DNA from: an uncultured Prevotella sp.
Lineage (GTDB): Bacteria > Bacteroidota > Bacteroidia > Bacteroidales > Bacteroidaceae
Length of the DNA stretch: 47,255 nucleotides
Direction: 5' to 3'
Assembly (NCBI GenBank): GCA_947174835.1
Contig: CAMWKM010000004.1
Location: 1 to 47,255, forward strand
Position numbers and translations under genes: made by a program. Positions 14,263-23,646 of the stretch are shown here, one piece after another (position 1 is the stretch's first letter; every line of letters begins with the position of its first letter). The notes under the pieces were generated by a model, which saw only the letters and a list, made by a program, of their open reading frames with translations, had not been told where the DNA came from and did no database searches.

Positions 14263-16005
14263 ATGAAAAGGAATTATGTTTTTGTACTGCTGCTACTGTT
14301 GCTGGTTTCATCTGCAATAATGGCGAGGCGGGCCGTGTCGCCTGACGGACGGCTGACGGTGGAGTTGAAGAATGGGCACTATGTCGTGAGTTTCCAACGC
14401 CAGAGGGTGCTTGAGTTCTCGGCTGCCGATGGTGAGGCCATCAAGGGTAAGCCGCACCGCATCACTGCCGACTATACGATGCTGGCAGGTAAACGTCGCC
14501 ATTGCCTCAACGAAGGTAATGAATATCGTTGCGGCAGTCTGGTTCTGCGGGTCTATAACGATGGCATTGCCTTTCGCACAGAGTCGTTGCCATCGCAGAA
14601 AGATGAGCAGACCGCCTATCGTATTCCCGATGGCACTCGTCGCTGGATGATGCCGTGGACAGAGGCATACGAAGGCTTTTACCCCTTAACCACATCATCG
14701 AAGGACGGTCGTTGGAGCTACCCTGCCCTGTTAGAACCAACTGATGGTGTATTCGCCTTGATTACCGAGGCGAATATAGAATACGGCCAAAGTGCTTCAT
14801 GTCTCTATAATGAAGGTGAGTTATTTCGTGTCGTGTCAGAGAGTAACACTTTGCAACATAGCCCTTGGCGTGTAGTTATTATCGGCACTTTGGCCGATGT
14901 CGTGCAGTCGACATTAGTGACAGATGTCTCCGAACCATGCAAACTGGAAGATACAGACTGGATTCAACCCGGTGTGGTTTCATGGATTTACTGGGCCTAT
15001 AATCATGGCTCTAACGACTATCAGATTATCTGCCGTTATGTCGATATGGCTGTCAGTCTGCATCTGCCCTATGTGCTGATTGATGCAGAGTGGGACGAGA
15101 TGAAGGATGGCAAGACGATTGAGGACGCAGTGGCCTATGCCAAGCAAAAGGGCATCCGTCCGCTTATCTGGTACAATTCATCGGTAGGCTGGGTGCATGG
15201 TGCTCCCGGACCAAAGTTCAGATTGAATAAACCGGAAGATCGTGAACGTGAGTTTGCATGGTGCGAACAATTAGGCGTGGCCGGTGTAAAGATTGATTTC
15301 TTCTCAGGCGACAACCAGATGAACACGGAATACTGCATTGATCTGCTCGAATGTGCGGCTCGCCACCATCTGCTTGTTAACTTTCACGGAGCCACGGTGC
15401 CGCGAGGTTGGCAGCGCACCTATCCGAACCTGCTGACCACAGAGGGGGTCTATGGTGCAGAGTGGTACAATAATGTGCCGACGTTTACTGATCGGGCTGC
15501 CCGTCATAATGCTACATTGCCTTTTACGCGCAATGTGATAGGACCGATGGACTACACGCCCTGTACTTTCAGTGACTCACAACATCCGCACATTACCACC
15601 AATGCCCATGAATTGGCACTGACGGTACTCTATGAAAGCGGATTGCAGCATCTGGCAGACCGCCCGGAGAGTTATCTGTCGCAGCCTGTAGAGGTACGCC
15701 GGTTCCTGTCCAATCTTCCATGCGTCTGGGACGAGACCCGCTTAGTGTCAGGCTATCCCGGTGAGAGTGCCGTGATAGCACGTCGCAATGGAACCACGTG
15801 GTATGTGGCCGGTATCAATGGCACAGACAGCCTTCAGACATTGCAGACTCCACTTGATTTCATTCCAGCGGGAGAGACACTCTTGTTTGCTGATGGCACT
15901 CCGTGGGCTATCACCCATCCTCAAGCCTTGCCCAAGACAATAACCTGCAAGCCCAGAGGCGGTTTCGTGCTGGTGGTCAATCAATCGTCACCTTCACGAC
16001 CTTAG
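14263..16005 (+). CDS. Glycoside hydrolase family 97 enzyme
   Basis: A 580-aa enzyme from ATG 14263; the track's GTG 14254 adds three residues. A signal peptide (RNYVFVLLLLLLVSSAIMA) is followed by the N-terminal beta-sandwich opening VSPDGRLTVELKNGHYVVSF. The TIM-barrel motifs are YVLIDAEWD, RPLIWYNSS, GVKIDFFSGDNQ, NFHGATVPRG and TTEGVYGAEW, typical of GH97. The family includes inverting alpha-glucosidases such as SusB and retaining alpha-galactosidases; I cannot assign the mechanism by eye, though Asp in KIDFF sits where retaining members have their nucleophile. Length is somewhat short for the family (about 650-740). The 3' end overlaps the convergent gene by 29 bp. Confidence 0.88.
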   Translation: MKRNYVFVLLLLLLVSSAIMARRAVSPDGRLTVELKNGHYVVSFQRQRVLEFSAADGEAIKGKPHRITADYTMLAGKRRHCLNEGNEYRCGSLVLRVYNDGIAFRTESLPSQKDEQTAYRIPDGTRRWMMPWTEAYEGFYPLTTSSKDGRWSYPALLEPTDGVFALITEANIEYGQSASCLYNEGELFRVVSESNTLQHSPWRVVIIGTLADVVQSTLVTDVSEPCKLEDTDWIQPGVVSWIYWAYNHGSNDYQIICRYVDMAVSLHLPYVLIDAEWDEMKDGKTIEDAVAYAKQKGIRPLIWYNSSVGWVHGAPGPKFRLNKPEDREREFAWCEQLGVAGVKIDFFSGDNQMNTEYCIDLLECAARHHLLVNFHGATVPRGWQRTYPNLLTTEGVYGAEWYNNVPTFTDRAARHNATLPFTRNVIGPMDYTPCTFSDSQHPHITTNAHELALTVLYESGLQHLADRPESYLSQPVEVRRFLSNLPCVWDETRLVSGYPGESAVIARRNGTTWYVAGINGTDSLQTLQTPLDFIPAGETLLFADGTPWAITHPQALPKTITCKPRGGFVLVVNQSSPSRP

Positions 16006-18475
16006 TGGAAAGTTTCACTTTCTTACTGTAACAACGACCTTTACGGTTACGGATAACCTTAACCGTATTTCTACCTTTGGTCAAATTGCGGATATAGATG
16101 CCGGTATTGTCATCTTCGGCCTGTATGGCCTCCACATTCTGACCTTCAATGAAATAGTTCAGACATGACACAACAGAGTGGTTCTTCTCAGCGGTGAACG
16201 TGGCAGAAGAACCACTTTTACTGATGATTGTCGGCACATTGAAGACAGGTTTTCCAGTCTCGGTCCTCACGTCTTTCAACGTGCAAGTCTGATTGCCGGC
16301 AAAGTTGGACAGCAACAGATAGTAGGTACAGCCCTCCATTCCATTACCGTCAGCATCAGGTACAATTACTCCGTTCCATCCTGACGGCATATCCGGCCTC
16401 ACAATGTTTCCGGCTAAATTCTCCGTTGTTATAGCATCACAATTGGAATAATAGACTATTTGGCGACGGCCTACAATGTCACCAGTCTTAACTACACGGC
16501 AGTCATCTGAATAAGAGGCATAAAGGCGAGCCGTCATGATTGAGTTATTGTTAGCCTTCTCGCCAAAAGCCATCTGCTTTCCGCCGACAGAAACGATGCC
16601 CAGAGCATTATCTATGTTGATCCAATCACTATTCATTTTTGTAAAGGTGCCTCCGTCCATTTGCTGTTGACCACCCTGAAAGTAGAAAGTACGTTCAGTT
16701 TTCGTCAATTCGTCCACGCTGATAGCCATGAGTCCTCCTTTCTCTTTGTTGATAGTGACACTGTCATTGGCACGTACATAATCCATGTAGATGACAGCAT
16801 TGCCCGGTGTAGAATAGAGCGTGAAACGATTGTTCAGCGTAGCATCATTGGTGTTCAGTTCACCATTCATGGTGTAACTGTCTCCCATCAAGTTGTAGAT
16901 GCCAGATACCACAGGTGTAGCATTGGTCTTTTTGCCCTCTATTTCATACCAACCAAGGAAATTTCCTGTATTGTTGGCACGGAAAGGTACCACGATCTTA
17001 TTCTTATCCACAGAATTGGCAGCGATATAACCCGTGTAGCTCTTCAGTCCTTTACTCCAAGAAAAGGTTGTGAAGCGCGAATCAGTTGCAGCCCTGACAA
17101 TGTTCTGCGATGCAAAAAACTTCGCATCGCTATATTGTCGGTTGAAGTCGCTCCAGCGTGTGGCCTGCATATCGGCAGTGCTGAGCACCTCATGCATCAG
17201 CCAAGTCATCATCACGCGATGCGCTTCTACACCCATACGACGAGCACCCACATCGGCACGTAGCAGCCACGAGCCGTCAGTCGTTGTGGTCTGACGAGCC
17301 TTGATCATCTTGTAGGCCAAATTCTCCAGCATCAGTGCATGTGGGTCACGCAGGAAGCAGGCATTAGTAGAATAGGAAGTGATTTGGTCGTAAAGAAACA
17401 GGCTCCAGTCGTTACCGTTGGGCATAGCCAGTTCACCGTCAGCCAATGCCAGCCAGTAGAGAACCTCCTTCATCACCTTCTCATTGTTGTGCATGAGCGC
17501 ATCGGTTTTCCATTTCTCTGCACCATAAAGCTCCCGCTGAAAGAGTTTTAGTGCCAAAGCAGCCTCCCCCAGTTCCTGAATAACCACATTCTGATAACTG
17601 GTATGGAAGTAGTTGTGGTTCTGCAACGTGTAATCATCATACAGGTTCCGGCCTTTATATAGATCCTTAACGGTCTGTTCATCGTAGCCGGGATCGACGA
17701 CGGTAGTGTCTTGAGCATCGTCTTTCTGTGAATAACTGTTGATGGCAAATTCGCGCAGACGGTCGAACCATTGTGATGCCAGTGGGTCGTTGGGAAATAG
17801 CCCCAGCGTGGCAGCCAGTACATCAGCCTCCCAACCGTTCTCTTCGGCTTTGGTATCACCGGCATAACCTGTAGGGATTTTACGGTGCAGTTCATAGTTA
17901 CATTCTGCTTTCAACAGTTGATAGATGTACCCCTTCTGTTTGTCACTCAGTTTATCCCACTGAAAAAAAGCCGAGTAGGCTACCGACATGGCCCAAAGTG
18001 AACTCTCCCATACATGGTCGCTATTGGAAATGCTGCCCCAATAGTTGTTGCTTACACACATCTTCAGTTTATTGGCCTTGTGAGTAGAGTAAGCAAAGAC
18101 GAGACTTTTCATGGCCATCGTCTCCAAATCATCCCATGTTACGCAGTCTGGTAGCGTAACCTTATCCTTTCCATACTTTACGAGAAAGGCACAAACCATG
18201 CTGAGATCGGCATTGGGACGCACACCCTGTTCGTTATTACCCATCGTGTTCTCACCCCTAAAACAGCCGCAGGCTTCATTCTGGCTATTGGGTTCAACAC
18301 ACTCCAAGAAGTCGTTCTTCATATAGGTAGCAAAATTTGCCAACATCTGCAACAGGTCGGTTTTCATCTCTTTCTCTGCCACAAACTCATCCGTCACCAC
18401 ATCTTCAATGGGAGAATTTTGTGCCAAAGCCAGACTTGTCAACAGGCAAGCACATATAGTCAGAATGATCTTCAT
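15977..18475 (-). CDS. Large secreted protein of unknown family, possibly polysaccharide-active
   Basis: An 832-aa protein with signal peptide KIILTICACLLTSLALAQ. Residues about 30-430 are alpha-helical and rich in Trp, Tyr and His (CVSNNYWGSISNSDHVWESSLWA, HNYFHTSYQNVVIQELGEAAL), and about 430-832 are strand-rich. An alpha/alpha toroid followed by a beta-sandwich is the plan of many polysaccharide lyases and some glycosidases, so a carbohydrate role is plausible but unproven. No lyase signature was recognised. It begins 11 nt after tsaE in the same direction and ends overlapping the convergent GH97 gene. Confidence 0.6.
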   Translation of the reverse strand: MKIILTICACLLTSLALAQNSPIEDVVTDEFVAEKEMKTDLLQMLANFATYMKNDFLECVEPNSQNEACGCFRGENTMGNNEQGVRPNADLSMVCAFLVKYGKDKVTLPDCVTWDDLETMAMKSLVFAYSTHKANKLKMCVSNNYWGSISNSDHVWESSLWAMSVAYSAFFQWDKLSDKQKGYIYQLLKAECNYELHRKIPTGYAGDTKAEENGWEADVLAATLGLFPNDPLASQWFDRLREFAINSYSQKDDAQDTTVVDPGYDEQTVKDLYKGRNLYDDYTLQNHNYFHTSYQNVVIQELGEAALALKLFQRELYGAEKWKTDALMHNNEKVMKEVLYWLALADGELAMPNGNDWSLFLYDQITSYSTNACFLRDPHALMLENLAYKMIKARQTTTTDGSWLLRADVGARRMGVEAHRVMMTWLMHEVLSTADMQATRWSDFNRQYSDAKFFASQNIVRAATDSRFTTFSWSKGLKSYTGYIAANSVDKNKIVVPFRANNTGNFLGWYEIEGKKTNATPVVSGIYNLMGDSYTMNGELNTNDATLNNRFTLYSTPGNAVIYMDYVRANDSVTINKEKGGLMAISVDELTKTERTFYFQGGQQQMDGGTFTKMNSDWINIDNALGIVSVGGKQMAFGEKANNNSIMTARLYASYSDDCRVVKTGDIVGRRQIVYYSNCDAITTENLAGNIVRPDMPSGWNGVIVPDADGNGMEGCTYYLLLSNFAGNQTCTLKDVRTETGKPVFNVPTIISKSGSSATFTAEKNHSVVSCLNYFIEGQNVEAIQAEDDNTGIYIRNLTKGRNTVKVIRNRKGRCYSKKVKLSTKVVKVTID

Positions 18476-18486
18476 GCTACATTGGA

Positions 18487-18903
18487 TCAGAACCTGACTA
18501 CTCGTTCATTGTCATCGCATACGTCAATCGTCACTCTGACGGCATCCTCCGGAAGCAGATCTTCAATCAGTTCGGGCCACTCAATAAAACAGAGGGCACC
18601 ACTATAGAAGTAATCCTCGTACCCCATATCATAAACCTCCTCCAGTTTCTTGATGCGATAGAAGTCGAAATGATAGATGAGAGCACTTTCTTCCGTCCGA
18701 TACTCGTTGACGATAGCAAAGGTAGGCGAGGTTATGACATCCTCAACTCCCAGTTCCTCGCAGACAGCTTTTATGAACGTAGTCTTGCCAGCCCCCATAC
18801 CGCCGTAGAATGCAAACACGTGATGCGCTCCGATGTGACTGACAAATTCGCGGGCAGCTTCGCGGATATGATTGACGTCCTGAATTTTAATCTCCATAAT
18901 CAT
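18487..18903 (-). CDS. tsaE: tRNA threonylcarbamoyladenosine biosynthesis ATPase TsaE
   Basis: A 138-aa P-loop protein (136 aa if the second ATG at 18897 is used). GGMGAGKTTFIKAV is the Walker A loop, SPTFAIVNEY the conserved switch, and YHFDFYRIKKLEE with FIEWPEL complete the family pattern. TsaE drives the TsaBD complex that makes t6A37 in ANN-decoding tRNAs. It starts 6 nt after porX and is followed closely by the 832-aa gene. Confidence 0.95.
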   Translation of the reverse strand: MIMEIKIQDVNHIREAAREFVSHIGAHHVFAFYGGMGAGKTTFIKAVCEELGVEDVITSPTFAIVNEYRTEESALIYHFDFYRIKKLEEVYDMGYEDYFYSGALCFIEWPELIEDLLPEDAVRVTIDVCDDNERVVRF

Positions 18904-18909
18904 TATTTT

Positions 18910-20478
18910 TTATCTTTTCTTTCCTGTCATTGTGATGAGTGGAATAAGCATCTCTTCCATTGAAATACCACCATGCTGGAAAGTATTTTTATAGTAACTC
19001 ACATAGTAATTGTAGTTGTTGGGATAGGCAAAGAACGAATCACCCGTTGCGAATACATAACTTGTCGACAGGTTAGGCGATGGTAATTGAGCCTGCAACG
19101 GATCCTTAATCACAAAGAGATCTTTCGAGTCGTAGTTCAAATTCTTGCCAAGTTTATAGCGCAGGTTGGTATTAGTATTGCGATCGCCAACGATCTTCAC
19201 TGGCTGTGTACAGCGTATGCTGCCATGATCGGTGGTCACGATGATATGGCAATCTGTCTGAGCCAGCAGACGGAAAAAGTCGGCAATCACGGAGTGGCGA
19301 AACCACGAGAGCGTAATCGAACGGTAGGCCGATTCACTGTTGGCCAGTTCGCGCACCATCCGGCTTTCCGTCCTGGCGTGACTGAGCATATCAATAAAGT
19401 TGAACACCACGACGTTGAGATCGTTCTTCGACAATGTCTTCAGTTGCTGCATTAACCTTTCGGCCTCGACCGAGTTGTTGATCTTTGTGTATGAGAAAGT
19501 ATCGTGGCGACGATAACGGTCAATTTGTGTCTGGATGAGCGGTGCCTCGTTCAGGTTCTTGCCCTCTTCCTCGTCTTCATCGACCCATAAGTCGGGGAAC
19601 ATCGCTGCAATCTTATTAGGCATCAGTCCTGAGAAGATAGCATTGCGAGCATACTGCGTGGCCGTGGGCAGAATAGAACAATAGAGATCTTCGTCAATAT
19701 TAAACTGATCACCGATTTCCTGTTCCAACATTCGCCATTGGTCATAGCGGAAGTTATCCATCACGACCAGAAACACTTTCTTTCCTTCGTTGAGCAAAGG
19801 GAATACTTTTTTCTTGAAAATCTCCGGTGACATGACAGGGCGATCCATTTCCTTTGCTGTTGGCGATAGCGAGGCTACCCACTCCAGATAATTCTTCTTG
19901 ATGAACTTGGCGAAGCCCAGATTGGCCTCCTCCTTTTGCATGGCTAACATTTCCGTCATCTGCGAGTCGGTACTGCTCAGTTGCAGTTCCCAGTGTACCA
20001 GTTGCTTGTAGACGGCAGTCCAGTCCTTCCACGAGCGACAGTCCATGATCTGCAAAGCTATCTGCTGGAACTGTTGCTGATATCGACTTTGGGTCACCTC
20101 TGTCTCAATCTCGCGACGATGGATATTCTTCTTCAGCGTCAGCAATATCTGATTGGGATTGACAGGCTTAATCAGATAGTCGGCAATCTTCTGACCAATG
20201 GCCTGCTCCATGATGTTCTCCTCCTCGCTCTTCGTAACCATCACTACGGGCATGGCCGGGGCTATCTGTTTGATGCGTTGCAGCGTCTCCAAGCCGCTCA
20301 GACCGGGCATCTGCTCATCAAGCAGCACCAAGTCGAACGATTGTTCACGACACAGGTCGATAGCATCGGTACCGTTGCTGGCACAGGTCACCTCATAGCC
20401 TTTCTTCTGCAAGAAAATGATGTGTCCTTTCAGCAGTTCAACCTCATCATCCACCCAAAGTAGTTGTCCGTTTGTCAT
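18910..20478 (-). CDS. porX: PorX, response regulator with PglZ domain controlling type IX secretion
   Basis: A 522-aa protein. Residues 1-120 are a receiver domain: acidic WVDDE, phospho-acceptor D54 in LLDEQMPG, then VTKSEEE and the switch Lys in DYLIKPV. After a helical linker, residues about 220-520 form a PglZ-type alkaline-phosphatase-like domain, with VMDNFRYDQW, the nucleophile region PTATQYARNAIFSG, DMLSHAR and TTDHGS. This is the architecture of Porphyromonas gingivalis PorX, which with its partner kinase PorY controls T9SS genes. No porY is in the window. It lies 17 nt after porW in one operon. Confidence 0.93.
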   Translation of the reverse strand: MTNGQLLWVDDEVELLKGHIIFLQKKGYEVTCASNGTDAIDLCREQSFDLVLLDEQMPGLSGLETLQRIKQIAPAMPVVMVTKSEEENIMEQAIGQKIADYLIKPVNPNQILLTLKKNIHRREIETEVTQSRYQQQFQQIALQIMDCRSWKDWTAVYKQLVHWELQLSSTDSQMTEMLAMQKEEANLGFAKFIKKNYLEWVASLSPTAKEMDRPVMSPEIFKKKVFPLLNEGKKVFLVVMDNFRYDQWRMLEQEIGDQFNIDEDLYCSILPTATQYARNAIFSGLMPNKIAAMFPDLWVDEDEEEGKNLNEAPLIQTQIDRYRRHDTFSYTKINNSVEAERLMQQLKTLSKNDLNVVVFNFIDMLSHARTESRMVRELANSESAYRSITLSWFRHSVIADFFRLLAQTDCHIIVTTDHGSIRCTQPVKIVGDRNTNTNLRYKLGKNLNYDSKDLFVIKDPLQAQLPSPNLSTSYVFATGDSFFAYPNNYNYYVSYYKNTFQHGGISMEEMLIPLITMTGKKR

Positions 20479-20495
20479 ATCTCTTCTTATCTGTT

Positions 20496-23402
20496 TTACC
20501 AGAAATCCGGGTCAAAGTCAAAAACATTGTTGTTCGCAGGAGGTTCAGGGTTTTCTTGATTATCCGGTAGCTCCGGGCCATCCGGATCCTCCGGCTCCTG
20601 CTCAATGACCGGCGGAATGTTCAGCAGTTCCTCATTGCTGATTTTCAGCGGCAAGAAAGTCTGCTCATAAAAAGCATCATAGTCCTGATAACTGAAGCGC
20701 GTACCGATGAGTGTCAGATTGTGTTCACTGATGACTACACTGCGACACTTCCGTAAAACCTTCGTCATTTCGTCGGAGGCGTACAACTGACGTGCATATT
20801 GCAAAGCCTCATCGAAATTAAGGAAACCGCGAATACGCATACGATTAAAGCCCTGTTCACGTTCAATCTCCAGATCAAAGTTGCGCACTAAGAAGTTGGA
20901 GAAGTTAAAGCGGGCCATTTCGTAGAGCAACTGGTTTTCATTGATGGAGTCCGGCTGGTATATCAGAATGAACAGGAAAGGCGTGTCGCGGTCAGCCGAC
21001 AACGTATCAGTACCTACTGAATCCCGGTCGAGTGTCAGATCACGACGTGCCCAAACGGCATCCAAATCAAAGGTACCACCATAGAGCGTGCGCCCATCCT
21101 GCACCCCTTTGAGAATCATACCTGCCATTTCCGTCACCTCGCTCTGCGGATATTTCTCCACGACAGTCTTCAGTTCACCGACACATCCTTTGGTGTCGCC
21201 TTGGTTCAGCAGGCTGAGGCCATTGATGAACAGGAACTTCGGACGATTCTCGCCCAATGGGAATCGCTCCTTCGAGAGACGTGCATTGGCTTGTATCACA
21301 TCGTGTCTTCCCTCTTTGAAGGCATTATAAGTGACGGCATAGATAGAATCCTCGATATGCTCACCGAATCGGGCATTCTCTTCAAAATAGGGATCACTGA
21401 GCAGAATCGTCAGTTCACTTTCAGGATAACCGTCTTTCAACTGCGTCAGACAGTTTTCGGCCATCTGCGTCTCGCCCATACGGGAATAAAGCAGGAAGAG
21501 GTGATACCATGCTTGATCCATCTGCTCATAGGTAGGATAATGGCTGGTCAGTCTGATCAGTTGTTTCTCTGCCAAGCCAAAGTTCTCCAGTTTGTCTTTG
21601 AAGATGACACCTGAATGGAACAGACCATCCATGATGATAAGGTCGCTTTCGGCCTTCTGCTCATCGGTAAAGGGAATCTGGGCAAGGTAGTATTCGCGAT
21701 TGTGCGGGTCATTGGCCAAAGTGTCTTCCGGTGAGACCTCAACGGCAATGCTATCATTATCAATAGCGGAAGTGGTTTCCTGAACATCCGGATTATCCGA
21801 ATCTTCCGAGACTCCCAACCCCAGATTGACCACCGTCTTGTTGGCACGCTGCCAGTTATCGGCATTCTCACGCTTACCCCATTGCTTCTGGAAAGTCTGT
21901 TTGCCTTGGTTGACAGCCATCTGGTTGTAAAAATACCACTGGCCGTTAGTCGTGGACGATTGGTTTGGAGCAGACGAGGTGTTTGTCTGAGTACGATTAC
22001 CTACGGCTCCCTGACGTTGCAAGGTGGCCTCGACTTCCGCCTCACGGGCTTTGTCGCGCTCTTCTTTCTCTTTTTTCTTGAGTTCCTCTATGACACGGTC
22101 AATGGCAGCAAGCCTGTCTTTCTCCGACATATTGGCCAGTTCCTGCAACGAGTCCTGCAAGTGGACGGCATCAGTGTAGGGCACCAGTTCGTCAAGCACC
22201 TTCGAGCGTTTCGATAGTTCCTCATAGTCGTCACGCTCCTTGTCTAACAGTCCGATGGCTTCGCCGTAGCAGCGTTGGGCGTCGCTGTATTTCTCTTTCT
22301 CCCAATAGAGGCTGCCCAGTCTGAGCAACAGCACGCCCTTTTCAATACCGCTGCGGGTTGCCTTCTCGTTGCCTTTCTCATAGGCAGCGATAGCCTGTAT
22401 GGTGTCACGCTGCATCAAGTAGATATTGCCAATGGCATAGTAGACCTGATCCAGATAGTCCTTGTTGTTGTCGGAGGAAGCCATGCGTTTCAGCTTGGCA
22501 ATCATTTTCTTTCCATTGCCTTGCGCCATCACCTCGGTCTGGGCGATACGCGCATTGAATTCCAGTTCGTAAAGCGGATTCTGACGGATGGTTTTCTGGT
22601 AAGCCTTGTAAGCCTCCTGCCTATGTCCCAGTGCACTTTGCAATTGTCCCATCAAGAACCATTCGCGCGCTTTCTGCGTCTTGCGGTGTTCATGCTTGAT
22701 GGTTTTTCTCAAATAGGGAATAGCCTTTTCGTATTCGTTGTTCCTGATGTAATAGTCGGCGAACGTAGCGTCCCATTCGTTTTGGGCACGATAGTGGATG
22801 GAATCGCGTTGTTGGTTGCGAATGACATCTTCGGCATCGTAGAGCCAGTCCAATTCTATGTAGCAACGAGCCAGCCATGCACGAGCCATCGCATTCTGCA
22901 TAGGCTGTGTCTGATAGAGGCGCGACATATAGCTGAACGTAGCTGCCGCCTCGTCAAAGTCGCCTTTTTGGAATTGTGACTTGCCCATGAGCAGCCAGGC
23001 CTTCCAAAGAAAGGGATTATATTCCTTGCGTCCCAGCCACTCCTTGTCCTTAGCCGTCTTGCGTCTCGACTTATTCCATTCGGGCCGTGCCTTGATGGAG
23101 TGCATTTTGATCGTCTTCTCCATCTTCTCCACTGCGACGTCAAAATTGCCTTTGCCTAACGAGCGACTCGCTTTGTTGCCTACGGTATAGAGTGGTAGCG
23201 GCTCGGTGTAGTTATCCTTGTTGCCCTTCTCCTTGGTCAGCAATCCTTCGATATAGGCTTGCGAACCATTGTAGTAGGTGTTATACTTGGCCGTAAACGA
23301 CTGCCAAGCGCGGCTCTTTGCCGTGTTTTTGTGCGTAGAACAAGCAGCCACCAGCGTACCGATGACCACTATGTAAGTGATATATAGAGTTCTGCGCATC
23401 AA
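20496..23402 (-). CDS. porW: Type IX secretion lipoprotein PorW/SprE (TPR protein)
   Basis: A 968-aa lipoprotein (lipobox LVAAC) opening with STHKNTAKSRAWQSFTAKYNTYYNG, a signature of PorW/SprE. Many TPR-like helical pairs follow (NPFLWKAWLLMGKSQFQKGDFDEAAATF, AREWFLMGQLQSALGHRQEAYKAY), then a low-complexity linker (about residues 420-560) and a second TPR stretch. The C-terminus is Pro- and acid-rich (EQEPEDPDGPELPDNQENPEPPANN). PorW is an outer-membrane-associated component needed for T9SS function and gliding in relatives. It lies between a small Cys-rich membrane protein gene (34 nt gap) and porX (17 nt gap). Confidence 0.9.
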   Translation of the reverse strand: MMRRTLYITYIVVIGTLVAACSTHKNTAKSRAWQSFTAKYNTYYNGSQAYIEGLLTKEKGNKDNYTEPLPLYTVGNKASRSLGKGNFDVAVEKMEKTIKMHSIKARPEWNKSRRKTAKDKEWLGRKEYNPFLWKAWLLMGKSQFQKGDFDEAAATFSYMSRLYQTQPMQNAMARAWLARCYIELDWLYDAEDVIRNQQRDSIHYRAQNEWDATFADYYIRNNEYEKAIPYLRKTIKHEHRKTQKAREWFLMGQLQSALGHRQEAYKAYQKTIRQNPLYELEFNARIAQTEVMAQGNGKKMIAKLKRMASSDNNKDYLDQVYYAIGNIYLMQRDTIQAIAAYEKGNEKATRSGIEKGVLLLRLGSLYWEKEKYSDAQRCYGEAIGLLDKERDDYEELSKRSKVLDELVPYTDAVHLQDSLQELANMSEKDRLAAIDRVIEELKKKEKEERDKAREAEVEATLQRQGAVGNRTQTNTSSAPNQSSTTNGQWYFYNQMAVNQGKQTFQKQWGKRENADNWQRANKTVVNLGLGVSEDSDNPDVQETTSAIDNDSIAVEVSPEDTLANDPHNREYYLAQIPFTDEQKAESDLIIMDGLFHSGVIFKDKLENFGLAEKQLIRLTSHYPTYEQMDQAWYHLFLLYSRMGETQMAENCLTQLKDGYPESELTILLSDPYFEENARFGEHIEDSIYAVTYNAFKEGRHDVIQANARLSKERFPLGENRPKFLFINGLSLLNQGDTKGCVGELKTVVEKYPQSEVTEMAGMILKGVQDGRTLYGGTFDLDAVWARRDLTLDRDSVGTDTLSADRDTPFLFILIYQPDSINENQLLYEMARFNFSNFLVRNFDLEIEREQGFNRMRIRGFLNFDEALQYARQLYASDEMTKVLRKCRSVVISEHNLTLIGTRFSYQDYDAFYEQTFLPLKISNEELLNIPPVIEQEPEDPDGPELPDNQENPEPPANNNVFDFDPDFW

Positions 23403-23436
23403 TTTTTTAGTCCTCTGCTCCTAAATCTAAAAACTC

Positions 23437-23646
23437 CTAACTCTTCGTTTTATTGTCTTCGCGTCGTTTTTTCTCCTCCATCAAACAGGCTATCTTGCAG
23501 TCACCGGAGGCTTTACTGCTGCACGACGCGCAGTCGTGCCCTTCCACCACAGGCACATCAGTACCTCCCTTGGTCAGCATTGATGCCACTGCCGCCACAA
23601 CGCCCAATGCAATCAATGCTCCTATACAGATGAGTGCGAACTGCAT
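23437..23646 (-). CDS. Small single-pass membrane protein with a Cys cluster
   Basis: A 69-aa protein. Residues 3-24 (FALICIGALIALGVVAAVASML) form one membrane helix. The soluble tail carries DCASCSSKASGDCKIAC, four Cys in a CxxC-x7-C-x3-C arrangement, followed by a charged end (EEKKRREDNK). The Cys cluster could bind a metal or Fe-S cluster or form disulfides. I do not recognise a named family, although small Cys-rich membrane proteins are common in Bacteroidales. The start overlaps the end of aroA by 25 nt, so translation is probably coupled. Confidence 0.65.
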   Translation of the reverse strand: MQFALICIGALIALGVVAAVASMLTKGGTDVPVVEGHDCASCSSKASGDCKIACLMEEKKRREDNKTKS

